A DNA stretch of 64,000 nt. Source: Evansella cellulosilytica DSM 2522. Its GTDB lineage: Bacteria > Bacillota > Bacilli > Bacillales > Salisediminibacteriaceae. The position numbers and the translations under genes were made by a program. The stretch covers positions 2,108,001-2,172,000 of the forward strand of contig NC_014829.1 of NCBI RefSeq assembly GCF_000177235.2. The letters run 5' to 3'. Shown here one piece after another: positions 55,659 to 63,838 of this stretch. The notes under the pieces are model-generated. The model searched no databases. It was not told the origin of the DNA and saw only the letters and a program-made list of their open reading frames with translations. Numbering within the stretch: position 1 is the stretch's first letter; each line of letters begins with the position of its first letter.

Positions 55659-56678
55659 ATGAAAAAATTACGAGTTTTATTGTTTAGTATTCTTACTTTA
55701 TTATTTATAACTGCATGTGGGCAAAGTGATAATGGAAATAGTGGGGCATCAGGAGATAAAAATGGGGATGTTACAATTGGTTACTTTCCTAACTTAGATC
55801 ATGCTGCTGGAATTATCGGAAAAGAAAAAGGTTATTTCGCAGAAGAAATTACAGATTACAATGTAGATTTTCAAAACTTTCCAAATGGGAATGATTTTAT
55901 AGATGCATTGGACACTGGAGGAATTGATTTAGGATACGTAGGGCCAGGGCCTGCGATTAATTACTTTTTATCTGGAGGAGACGTAGTAGTTATTGGTGCT
56001 GCGGCAAACGGAGCAACATTAATTGTTTCTAGAGAAGATTCTGGTATTTATGATCTTGAAGACTTTGATGGAAAATCATTTTGTACACCGGGTAACGGTT
56101 GTACGCATAACGTACAATTAGAAATTATGCTTAATGAAATTGGACTTGTATCAAACCGACTTGGTGGGACTGTTGAGCACCAATCTCGTATTAATCCTGC
56201 AACGATGGTTGGAATGTTTGAACAAGGTGAGATTGATGCAGCTGCAGCACCAGAGCCATGGGGTACATTACTTGTAGAAGAACATAATGCAAATGTTGTA
56301 GTAGAATGGAATGAAGTGTTTTTAGGAGAAGAATTAGCAAGTGTTGTTATCGTTACTACGAGTGAATATTTAGAAAATAACCCTGAAGTAGTAGAACAGG
56401 CTCTAAGAGCGCATAAGCGAGCAGTGGATTATGCACACGAAAACACGGAAGATACTTTAAAGACAGTTAACGATTTAATTTTTGATTTAACACAAAGTCG
56501 TCTGCCTGAACATGTTTTAGAAAAAGCTTGGGACCGTATGGCTGTGACAACAGAAACTCATGGAGATGCACTACAAGCATGGGCTACCGCATCCTATGAA
56601 TTACAGTTTATGGACGTAGATCCAAACCTTGATGGTTTTGTTGATACATCGATTTTAGATCGGATTGTAAGTGAATAA
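55659..56678 (+). CDS. ABC transporter substrate-binding lipoprotein, NMT1/SsuA-like
   Basis: This 339-residue protein has a lipoprotein signal with lipobox F-I-T-A-Cys20, a short Gly/Ser/Asn linker and an SsuA/NMT1-type periplasmic-binding fold. TIGYFPNLDHAAGIIGKEKGYFAEE, DLGYVGPGPAINYFLSGGDVVVIGAAANGATLIV, and GEIDAAAAPEPWGTLLVEE are all characteristic. A Cys pair (FCTPGNGC near 134-141) is uncommon and might form a disulfide or contact ligand. The family binds sulfonates, taurine, nitrate or pyrimidine precursors, and the ligand is not assignable. It is the third gene of the operon, and a terminator follows about 185 bases later. Confidence 0.9.
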   Translation: MKKLRVLLFSILTLLFITACGQSDNGNSGASGDKNGDVTIGYFPNLDHAAGIIGKEKGYFAEEITDYNVDFQNFPNGNDFIDALDTGGIDLGYVGPGPAINYFLSGGDVVVIGAAANGATLIVSREDSGIYDLEDFDGKSFCTPGNGCTHNVQLEIMLNEIGLVSNRLGGTVEHQSRINPATMVGMFEQGEIDAAAAPEPWGTLLVEEHNANVVVEWNEVFLGEELASVVIVTTSEYLENNPEVVEQALRAHKRAVDYAHENTEDTLKTVNDLIFDLTQSRLPEHVLEKAWDRMAVTTETHGDALQAWATASYELQFMDVDPNLDGFVDTSILDRIVSE

Positions 56679-56711
56679 ACTGATTTTTAAATTGTAGGGT
56701 CTAATGAAGTT

Positions 56712-56805
56712 TGATTTAAACGAAAGATGCGAGCCGCCTGAAGGAATAACATAAGCTTAGGATCCCACGCCAAGTGAGCATCCTGAAGCGATAAATCATC
56801 AACAT
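56712..56805. repeat. Decayed GC-rich Bacillaceae repeat
   Basis: GATTTAAACGAAAGATGCGA at one end and GCGATAAATCATCAAC at the other, with GCCGCCTGAAGG and a C/G-rich middle, follow the layout of the repeat core in decayed form. It contains no gene. Confidence 0.45.
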
Positions 56806-56863
56806 AGATGAAATGTAATAGACATTTACTATTTTTCTATAACATCAATTATAAAAAAATCTT

Positions 56864-56897
56864 GCAGCCTCACATATGTGTGAGGCTGCTTTCATTT
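56864..56897 (+). terminator. Terminator of the ABC operon
   Basis: GCAGCCTCACA pairs with TGTGAGGCTGC, followed by TTTCATTT. It lies beyond a decayed repeat that may have been inserted between gene and terminator. Confidence 0.8.
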
Positions 56898-57228
56898 ATA
56901 TTTAAATTGTCTATTTATGAAATCGTGATTCTTTTCTATTGAATAAGTATTTCTTTAAAATCTATATTAAGTGAGAAGAAGTCAGTTATTTTATATTAAC
57001 TAAAAAAATAGACAAAGGATGAAGCTTGGAATATAACTGTTCGTATATGTTATAGAACAAAAAGTGGCAATAATTGTCTTATTTTTGCAACATTTTAGAC
57101 ATTAATCTATATATCTATAGTGGAAATGTTGGTATATAATTACATTATAAATAAATATATTTATTAAATATAAACTTTAGAAAGGTTGTTAACAAAGCTG
57201 TCACAATGAAAACGGTATCAAAACGAAA

Positions 57229-57244
57229 TGTGAAGAACTTCACA
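57229..57244. promoter_or_regulatory. Rex/Fnr-type palindrome upstream of adhE (distal)
   Basis: TGTGAAGAACTTCACA is a perfect palindrome in its arms. It fits both the Rex form (TTGTGAA-N4-TTCACAA) and the Fnr form (TGTGA-N6-TCACA). It lies about 32 bases before a TATAAT at 57276-57281. Confidence 0.7.
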
Positions 57245-57275
57245 AATATGTCAAACATTATCACATAAAATGTAA

Positions 57276-57281
57276 TATAAT
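57276..57281 (+). promoter_or_regulatory. Probable -10 box of adhE
   Basis: The perfect TATAAT lies about 130 bases before the adhE start, with no good -35 at 17 bases, which fits an activator-dependent promoter. Confidence 0.5.
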
Positions 57282-57372
57282 TGAGTTGTAAAGGGATAAA
57301 GGAAAATTATTACTCCATGAAACAACTCGCGTGAGTGGTAATGAAGTTATCCTAATATAGTTTAATGAATTT

Positions 57373-57390
57373 ATGTGAAATGTTTCACAA
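57373..57390. promoter_or_regulatory. Rex-type operator just before the adhE ribosome binding site
   Basis: ATGTGAAATGTTTCACAA fits Rex (TTGTGAA-N4-TTCACAA) except for its first base. It lies downstream of the presumed start of transcription and 10 bases before GGAGG, a position suited to repression. Confidence 0.75.
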
Positions 57391-57413
57391 ATATTTAATT
57401 GGAGGTAATAATT

Positions 57414-60038
57414 ATGGCTGTTGAAGAGAGAGAAGTTAAAAAAGTGAACGATGTTACAAAGATGATTAATGATTTAGTAGCCAATGCTAAAAGTGCGCAT
57501 GAAGAATTTTTGCATTTTGATCAAGAAAAAGTAGATGTCATCGTAAAAGAGATGGCACTTGCTGGGTTAGATCAACATATGCCTTTAGCAAAAATGGCTG
57601 TTGAAGAGACAAAAAGAGGAGTATATGAAGACAAAATCATAAAAAATATATTTGCTACCGAATATATTCACAATGCAATTAAATATAACAAGACGGTTGG
57701 CATTATTTCTGAAAATGAACATGAAGAAATTATTGAAGTAGCTGAACCAGTTGGTGTAGTAGCTGGAGTTACTCCTGTTACAAATCCTACTTCTACAACA
57801 ATGTTCAAAATACTCATTTCGATTAAAACAAGAAACCCAATTATATTTGCATTCCACCCTTCTGCACAGAAGTGTAGTGCTAAAGCTGCAGATGTATTGT
57901 ACGAAGCTGCTGTTAAAGCTGGTGCACCGAAAAATTGTATTCAATATATTCACCTACCATCTATTGAAGCTACACAGCAATTAATGAACCATCCAGGTGT
58001 TGCAGTAGTATTAGCAACCGGTGGTGCAGGAATGGTTAAATCAGCATATAGTACAGGAAAACCAGCATTAGGAGTTGGACCTGGAAATGTCCCTTGTTAT
58101 ATTGAGAAAACTGCAACTGTGAAGCAAGCAATTAATGATCTTATTCTATCTAAAACTTTTGATAATGGAATGATTTGTGCCTCTGAACAAGCTGTGATCA
58201 TTGATAGAGAAATTTATAATGAAGCAAAACAAGAGTTAATCAGTAATAAATGTCATTTCCTTACAAAAGATGAAATTAAAAAGCTTGAAGAATTAGTTTT
58301 CCCTGGTAGTAATGCTGCACCTGGCACATATTGTGCAATCAATGGTGATATTGTTGGTAAATCAGCCGCAACTATTGCAAAAATGGCTGGTTTTGAAGTG
58401 GCAGACGATACAAAAATATTAATAGCAGAACTTAAAGCTGTAGGAATGGAACACCCTCTTTCAAGAGAAAAACTTAGCCCAGTTTTAGCTTGCTATAAAG
58501 TCAATAGTACTGAGGAAGGTTTCAAGCGTGCTAACGAAATGCTAGAGTTAGGTGGATTAGGACATTCTGCTGTTATTCATACGAATGATGAAGAAATTAT
58601 GAAGCAATATGGTATTAGAATGAGAGCTGGAAGAATTATAACAAATAGCCCATCATCACAAGGTGCAATCGGAGATATTTATAACGGTTATTTACCATCA
58701 TTAACACTTGGGTGCGGCTCTTACGGAAGGAATTCAGTTTCACAAAATGTAGGAACACTTAATTTAGTAAACTATAAAAAGATAGGAAAGAGAAAAAATA
58801 ATATGCAATGGTTTAAAATTCCACCAAAAGTGTATTTTGAGAAGAATTCAACACAGTATTTAGAAAAAATGCCTGACATCTCTAGAGTACTGATTATCAC
58901 TGACCCTATTATGGTGAAAATGGGTTATGTCGATAAAATTGCTTATTACTTGAACAAACGTCAAGACAAAGTACAATATCAAGTTTTTTCTGATGTAGAG
59001 CCGGATCCATCTATCGAAACTGTTATGGCAGGGGCAGAGATGATGCACAAGTTCCAACCTGATGCCATTATTGCTCTTGGTGGAGGATCACCAATGGATG
59101 CAGCAAAAGGTATGTGGTTGTTCTATGAATATCCAGAAGTAGAGTTCCATGGTTTAAAACAAAAATTCCTTGATATTCGTAAGCGTGTATTTAAGTACCC
59201 TAAACTTGGAAGAAAAGCACAATTTATTGCCATACCAACAACATCAGGTACAGGTTCAGAAGTAACCTCATTCTCTGTAATTACAGATAAATCTTCAGGG
59301 ACAAAATATCCGTTAGCTGACTATGAATTAACACCTGATGTCGCGATTATTGACCCAACGTATGTGAAATCAGTTCCGAAAGTAGTTACAGCTGACACTG
59401 GAATGGACGTATTAACTCATGCATTAGAAGCTTATGTATCTGTCATGGCAAACGATTATACTGATGGCTTAGCAATTAAAGCAATTCAATTAATCTTTGA
59501 ATATTTACCACAAGCATATGATAATGGAAACAATGAGTTAGCGAGAGAAAAAGTTCATAATGCATCTACAATAGCAGGAATGGCTTTTGCAAATGCATTC
59601 TTAGGAATTAATCATAGTTTAGCGCATAAATTAGGGGCTGAGTTCCATATCGCCCATGGCCGCTCTAATACGATATTAATGCCACATGTTATTCGTTACA
59701 ATGCAACGAAGCCAACGAAATTTACTGCATTCCCAAAATATTCTCACTTTAAAGCAGATGAGAGGTATGCGGAGATTGCGAGAATCTTAGGCTTACCAGC
59801 TAAAACGACAGAAGAGGGTGTTGAGAGCCTAATTGATGCAGTTATAAAATTAGCAAAACGACTTGAAATTCCAATGAGCGTAGAGGCTTGCGGTGTTTCA
59901 AAAGAAGAATTCGAAGCTAAAGTTGATTATTTAGCAGATCGTGCTTTTGAAGATCAATGTACTACTGCAAATCCGAAGCTACCACTTGTAACTGAATTGG
60001 CAGAAATTTATCGTAAAGCATATAAAGGGATTAAATAG
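57414..60038 (+). CDS. adhE: Bifunctional acetaldehyde-CoA/alcohol dehydrogenase
   Basis: This 874-residue fusion enzyme reduces acetyl-CoA to acetaldehyde and then to ethanol with NADH. The N-terminal aldehyde dehydrogenase half (1-450) has catalytic Cys255 in GMICASEQ and NAD-site G-V-G-P-G-N. The C-terminal iron-dependent alcohol dehydrogenase has GGGSPMDAAKGMW, IPTTSGTGSEVTSF, and the metal His residues in DVLTHALEAYVS, NHSLAHKLGAEFHIAHGRSN. AdhE forms long spirosomes. The ATG at 57414 follows GGAGG by 8 bases. It has two Rex-type palindromes upstream, which fits induction at high NADH. It is monocistronic, with a terminator after it. Confidence 0.96.
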   Translation: MAVEEREVKKVNDVTKMINDLVANAKSAHEEFLHFDQEKVDVIVKEMALAGLDQHMPLAKMAVEETKRGVYEDKIIKNIFATEYIHNAIKYNKTVGIISENEHEEIIEVAEPVGVVAGVTPVTNPTSTTMFKILISIKTRNPIIFAFHPSAQKCSAKAADVLYEAAVKAGAPKNCIQYIHLPSIEATQQLMNHPGVAVVLATGGAGMVKSAYSTGKPALGVGPGNVPCYIEKTATVKQAINDLILSKTFDNGMICASEQAVIIDREIYNEAKQELISNKCHFLTKDEIKKLEELVFPGSNAAPGTYCAINGDIVGKSAATIAKMAGFEVADDTKILIAELKAVGMEHPLSREKLSPVLACYKVNSTEEGFKRANEMLELGGLGHSAVIHTNDEEIMKQYGIRMRAGRIITNSPSSQGAIGDIYNGYLPSLTLGCGSYGRNSVSQNVGTLNLVNYKKIGKRKNNMQWFKIPPKVYFEKNSTQYLEKMPDISRVLIITDPIMVKMGYVDKIAYYLNKRQDKVQYQVFSDVEPDPSIETVMAGAEMMHKFQPDAIIALGGGSPMDAAKGMWLFYEYPEVEFHGLKQKFLDIRKRVFKYPKLGRKAQFIAIPTTSGTGSEVTSFSVITDKSSGTKYPLADYELTPDVAIIDPTYVKSVPKVVTADTGMDVLTHALEAYVSVMANDYTDGLAIKAIQLIFEYLPQAYDNGNNELAREKVHNASTIAGMAFANAFLGINHSLAHKLGAEFHIAHGRSNTILMPHVIRYNATKPTKFTAFPKYSHFKADERYAEIARILGLPAKTTEEGVESLIDAVIKLAKRLEIPMSVEACGVSKEEFEAKVDYLADRAFEDQCTTANPKLPLVTELAEIYRKAYKGIK

Positions 60039-60046
60039 TAATGAAG

Positions 60047-60092
60047 AGGTTGACTCAAAGGTTGATTTTCACCTTTTGGGTCAACCTTTAAG
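60047..60092 (+). terminator. Terminator of adhE, TGACTCAA family
   Basis: AGGTTGACTCAAAGGT pairs with ACCTTTTGGGTCAACCT (G-U pairs). It begins 9 bases past the stop and is a member of the repeated terminator family. Confidence 0.88.
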
Positions 60093-60280
60093 CAATGCTT
60101 GGAGCCACCGCAGTAACTATAGAGGACGCGGTGAGTGTCCATTGTCAGTATTTTTTATAGATTATGGACACCATCTTATTAAAGATTAGCAAATACACTA
60201 CAATAGTTCTTAATGGTAAAAAATGCTAAGATTTATTGGGATTCCTCTGAAACATAATAACGCTCGAAGGTTGTGGTCAT

Positions 60281-61018
60281 ATGAAAGGTTATGTTCATAA
60301 GTTTAAGCTAAACTTATATGAATATGGGCCTGGAATTTGCTTTACGATTTCTTTACAAGGGTGTCCATTGATGTGTCAATTTTGCAATAATCCTGATACA
60401 TGGCATAAAAGGTCTGGTTTGTATATAGGATCAAAATTGATGATCAACGAAATAATAAATTATACTCCATATATGAGAACGATTAAAAACAGTGGTGTTG
60501 TCATAAGTGGTGGTGAACCTCTCATGCAGCCTGAATTTACATACGCTTTGTTAAAGCAATGCAAAAAATTAGGGTTAAAAACGACACTTATTACTTCAGG
60601 TTCGTTAATTCCAAATAATATAAATGAGATCATTGATGTAACGGATTTAGTGATCTTGAATATTAAGCATATGAATGAACAAGAGCACATACTACTAACT
60701 GGACACTCCAATAGAAATACAATCAAGCTAGCAAAATACTTACATTCTGAGTCTAAGGAAATGTGGTTAAGGCATATATTACTACCAAGTGTTACGAACA
60801 ATGTAGCGCATTATAAAGAACTCGGTTGTTTATTAGCTTCTTTACCGAATGTTACTAAATTTGAACTGTTACCATATAAAAAAGATGGGGAATTAAAATG
60901 GGAAGCAATGGGGTTGATAAACCCTTTTAAGTCAATGGAAGCGCCTTCGACTGGAGAATTACAGTATGCTGAACATGTTATCTTCTCAGCAAAAAATCAT
61001 AAGGAAAGTTTATTGTAA
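60281..61018 (+). CDS. Radical-SAM glycyl-radical activase, diverged PflA homologue
   Basis: This 245-residue protein matches pyruvate formate-lyase activating enzyme along its length. LQGCPLMCQFCNNPDTWH has the cluster residues Cys28, Cys32 and Cys35 (C-x3-C-x2-C), ISGGEPLMQPEF binds SAM, and ILNIKHMNEQEH and MWLRHILLPSVTNN follow. Several residues usual in PflA differ: D-G-P-G reads Y-G-P-G, the L-D-I-K-H motif reads L-N-I-K-H, and the T-N-G segment reads T-S-G. No glycyl-radical enzyme gene (pflB) is in the window. It follows adhE, but a terminator lies in between. The ribosome binding site is weak (GAAGG). Confidence 0.85.
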   Translation: MKGYVHKFKLNLYEYGPGICFTISLQGCPLMCQFCNNPDTWHKRSGLYIGSKLMINEIINYTPYMRTIKNSGVVISGGEPLMQPEFTYALLKQCKKLGLKTTLITSGSLIPNNINEIIDVTDLVILNIKHMNEQEHILLTGHSNRNTIKLAKYLHSESKEMWLRHILLPSVTNNVAHYKELGCLLASLPNVTKFELLPYKKDGELKWEAMGLINPFKSMEAPSTGELQYAEHVIFSAKNHKESLL

Positions 61019-61031
61019 ATAATATAGTGGT

Positions 61032-61070
61032 GGTGTTTCAATAGGATTTACCCTATGAACACCATTTTTT
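61032..61070 (+). terminator. Terminator of the pflA-like gene
   Basis: GGTGTT-AATAGG pairs with CCTAT-AACACC, followed by six T residues. Confidence 0.82.
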
Positions 61071-61201
61071 ATTTTGAATCAGCGAAACGTTTCATATTAG
61101 TTTTGATGAACTTTTATAAGCTTTCAGACATAATCATATAGAGTATTAAAGTTCACAGTATTCATTATAGTAAAATAGTTCTCTCAAAGGGGGGCGTGAA
61201 A

Positions 61202-61462
61202 GTGAGCTTTTATTATTTCTTATGTGCATTTTTTATTTTAATACAAATTCATAGTGCAATGTTCATCCACATGTTTTGGCAACGTTACAATTGGTTAAAA
61301 TATACATTTTCACTACTCATTTTATCGGTTGGTATCATCGTCCTCATTTTTCAAATGATAACTGGTTGGCATAGTAGTTTTATTATAAGCAGTGGAGTAA
61401 TTATGATTATTACAACCTTAATAACAATACCGGTCATAACCCTATTATGTAATCACTCATAA
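61202..61462 (+). CDS. Small three-helix membrane protein, function unknown
   Basis: This 86-residue protein consists almost entirely of three hydrophobic segments (about 2-21, 33-52 and 61-81). H-S-A-M-F-I-H-M-F-W-Q-R and N-W-L-K lie between the first two, and several His and Trp residues sit near the membrane edge. I recognise no family. GTG at 61202 is chosen because AGGGGGGC lies about 7 bases upstream; another GTG two codons earlier sits against that site. No neighbours suggest a role: the flanking pflA-like and GNAT genes are on separate transcripts. Confidence 0.65.
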   Translation: MSFYYFLCAFFILIQIHSAMFIHMFWQRYNWLKYTFSLLILSVGIIVLIFQMITGWHSSFIISSGVIMIITTLITIPVITLLCNHS

Positions 61463-61519
61463 GCGAATGGGGGGATTACTATCTCCCTCATTCGCTAATG
61501 TAGTTACGTACATTCGACC

Positions 61520-62044
61520 TTAAACAGCTGGTGACCAATAAATTTCTCCATATTTTTCTTTTTCTTGTATCTCAATAGCAAAGTGATGCTTTTTATAAAA
61601 GTGCTTCAAACGATCGATGTGATCCCAATCTCTTTCACATATTTCACCTGTAATATATTGAATGTTATTATTAAGAGCATGATCTTTTAAAAACTTCATA
61701 CATACAGAACCGAAACCACGATTATGTGCACCTCTAATATCATCAATGTGAATTTCGTTATTTTTGTATTGTGCATGTATAGAGAAATCCCATTTCCCAA
61801 GATAGGGAGTTTCACAATCATGTAGCATCACTTTGCATACATGTCCATCATCTATTATATACACAATGACCCATTTTTCTTCTTTAGTTTGTTCAATACC
61901 GAGTATTTGACTTCTTTTAGCAATCTCTTTGATGTTTTCACGCATGCGATACATTTGAAATTCTAAATCCTCTAGCTCCTCAATGATATCACTTTTTTTC
62001 TTCTCATCTTTGTTATCAATCAGGGCTTTTGGAGTATAAGTCAT
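61520..62044 (-). CDS. GNAT-family N-acetyltransferase
   Basis: This 174-residue protein has an N-terminal helical, Glu/Lys-rich region (to about 50) and a GNAT domain. IHIDDIRGAHNRGFGSVCMKFL is motif A, with R-G-F-G-S in the acetyl-CoA pyrophosphate loop. YITGEICERDWDHIDRLKHFYKKHHFAI matches motif B with its H-x-x-R-L-x-x-F-Y-x-x-x-x-F pattern. The substrate is unknown. The N-terminal helix ELEDLEFQMYRMRENIKEIAKR may be a dimerisation or targeting coil. The ATG has GGAGGAG upstream. It is separated from narK by a hairpin. Confidence 0.88.
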   Translation of the reverse strand: MTYTPKALIDNKDEKKKSDIIEELEDLEFQMYRMRENIKEIAKRSQILGIEQTKEEKWVIVYIIDDGHVCKVMLHDCETPYLGKWDFSIHAQYKNNEIHIDDIRGAHNRGFGSVCMKFLKDHALNNNIQYITGEICERDWDHIDRLKHFYKKHHFAIEIQEKEKYGEIYWSPAV

Positions 62045-62175
62045 TACGATCTCCTCCGTTAATATTAAATGAATTAAATTATATTATATATATTACATAT
62101 ATATGGCTTTCTGATTAGTGCGTGTATGCGCTATACAAGTTAAATATTTTACAATACATAGAACCGAAGTTCAAC

Positions 62176-62226
62176 AAAAAAGCTGTTATCTAAGGGAATA
62201 AATCCATTCGATAACAGCTTTTTATG
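62176..62226 (-). terminator. Terminator between narK and the GNAT gene
   Basis: AAAAAGCTGTTATC pairs with GATAACAGCTTTTT, giving A- and T-runs on both sides. It is about 110 bases after the narK stop. The intervening stretch holds a decayed piece of the terminator family (near 62303) and no gene. Confidence 0.8.
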
Positions 62227-62334
62227 AAAATATCAGAATATGATAGCAGTGAATATCACGGCGTAAGTCAACTTTTAAGTGTTCTATACATTGCTTAAGG
62301 TTGAGTTAAAAGATAAAACATCCTGTCTATCTAA

Positions 62335-63630
62335 TTAACAATGTTGACCGCAGCCTTTCCTAGTATACCAATACCAACATACAGCTAAACTCACTAAGTA
62401 GTAGCAAATAAAAATGATTAAAGCGACATTTGCGTTTCCGGTCGATTCGATAGACCAACCGAAAATTTTCGGAATGAAAAATGCACCATAGGCAGCTAAT
62501 GCTGCAATAAGACCCATGACAGGGGCAGCTTGCTTTTCTTCAACTATATATGGCACCATTCTAAATGTAGAGCCATTAGCAATTCCAGTACCGGCGAACA
62601 GCAGAAGGAAACTAATTAAGAACCCAATGAAGTTTTGTATATTTAAGAAAAATATGGCACCACCTGTTCCTAACATCATTACGATTATGGTCCAAAAAGT
62701 CACTCTTGCACCACTGTTAACTTTATCTGACAACCAACCACCTGCTGGTCGTAAAGATGCGCCAATTAATGGACCTAAAAACGCAAAAGCTACAGCATTT
62801 ATCTCTGGAAACTCAGCTCTAATTAACAAAGGAAATGCTGCCGCAAAGCCAATGAATGAACCAAAACACATGATATATAACCAAGCCATGATCCAGAAAT
62901 GTTTCAGCTTCAATACTGAAAGCTGACTTTTCACACTTTGCTTTGTATTGGGTAATTCATCCATAAAAAATATTGTTAAAATAGTTGCAACAATAATAGG
63001 AACTACCCAAATAAATGCAGCATTCTGAATGTATACTTCAGAACCATCTGGCAATATTTGAGCACCACCAGTAATGGCTCCTATAAACCCTAAGCCTATG
63101 ACAATTGGAGTAACAAATTGTACGACACTTACTCCTAAATTTCCAATTCCAACATTAATCCCATTTGCTGTACCCTTTGATTGTTTTGGAAAAAATGGAT
63201 TAATAGTAGCTGTTGAAGAAGCTAAATTTCCTCCTCCCAATCCGCATAAAGCAGCAAGTAATGCCATTGTGAAAAATGAAGTTTCTGGATTCTGCACTGC
63301 AAAACCAATTCCTATAGCCGGAATAAGGAGTACGACAGTTGTGAGTATTGTCGTTTTTTTCCCACCTAATAAGCCAGGTAAAAATGTGTAAACTAATCTT
63401 AATGTTGCACCAGTTAATCCAGGTAGTGCTGCAAGTGTAAATAATTCACTGTTTGTAAAGTTAAATCCAACATCATTTAACCTTGTTGCTGTAACAGACC
63501 ATAGTTGCCAAATACAAAAAGCTAGTATTAGAGCAAATACAGAAATTTTTAAATTTTTATTAGCAATTCTTTTACCTTTTTCTTCCCAAAATTTGTTGTC
63601 CTCAGGATTCCATACTGTTAATTTTTCCAC
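62335..63630 (-). CDS. narK: Nitrate/nitrite MFS transporter, NarK-type
   Basis: This 431-residue transporter has 12 membrane helices. The nitrate signature GLGGGNLASSTATINPFFP (after TM4) and its second-half partner G-T-G-I-A-N-G-S-T-F-R-M-V-P are present, together with ALPGLTGATLRLVY carrying the substrate Arg and L-R-P-A-G-G-W-L-S-D-K-V. NarK proteins take up nitrate or exchange it for nitrite. The start is GTG at 63630 with AGGAGG 7 bases upstream. An Fnr-type box lies about 100 bases upstream, as for B. subtilis narK. No nitrate reductase genes are in the window. Confidence 0.93.
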   Translation of the reverse strand: MEKLTVWNPEDNKFWEEKGKRIANKNLKISVFALILAFCIWQLWSVTATRLNDVGFNFTNSELFTLAALPGLTGATLRLVYTFLPGLLGGKKTTILTTVVLLIPAIGIGFAVQNPETSFFTMALLAALCGLGGGNLASSTATINPFFPKQSKGTANGINVGIGNLGVSVVQFVTPIVIGLGFIGAITGGAQILPDGSEVYIQNAAFIWVVPIIVATILTIFFMDELPNTKQSVKSQLSVLKLKHFWIMAWLYIMCFGSFIGFAAAFPLLIRAEFPEINAVAFAFLGPLIGASLRPAGGWLSDKVNSGARVTFWTIIVMMLGTGGAIFFLNIQNFIGFLISFLLLFAGTGIANGSTFRMVPYIVEEKQAAPVMGLIAALAAYGAFFIPKIFGWSIESTGNANVALIIFICYYLVSLAVCWYWYTRKGCGQHC

Positions 63631-63684
63631 TTGTGTTCCTCCTACTACATATCGTTTGACATATGAGATGGTAAGTATCAGTAC

Positions 63685-63700
63685 TACAAAACGTTTTGTA
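63685..63700. promoter_or_regulatory. 16-base perfect palindrome in the narK leader
   Basis: TACAAAACGTTTTGTA is fully self-complementary with a central CG, as in LacI/CcpA-type operators. It lies 55 bases upstream of the narK start, about where transcription from an Fnr-dependent promoter would begin. Confidence 0.5.
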
Positions 63701-63731
63701 ATTTAATAAAACCATTTCTAAAAAGAAGTGT

Positions 63732-63749
63732 ATGTGATATTTATCACGT
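63732..63749. promoter_or_regulatory. Fnr-type box between narK and the DUF4395 gene
   Basis: TGTGATATTTATCACG fits the Fnr/Crp half-sites TGTGA-N6-TCACA at 9 of 10 bases. It lacks the GAA/TTC of Rex sites. It lies between divergent genes and is centred about 110 bases before narK. Confidence 0.7.
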
Positions 63750-63838
63750 GTAATTCTCGTAAGACTTTTTTATTGTTATTTGTTACTATTTTTGTCATAA
63801 TTCTAAGTAAGCATATAAGAATTAAAGGAGGCTGAAGA

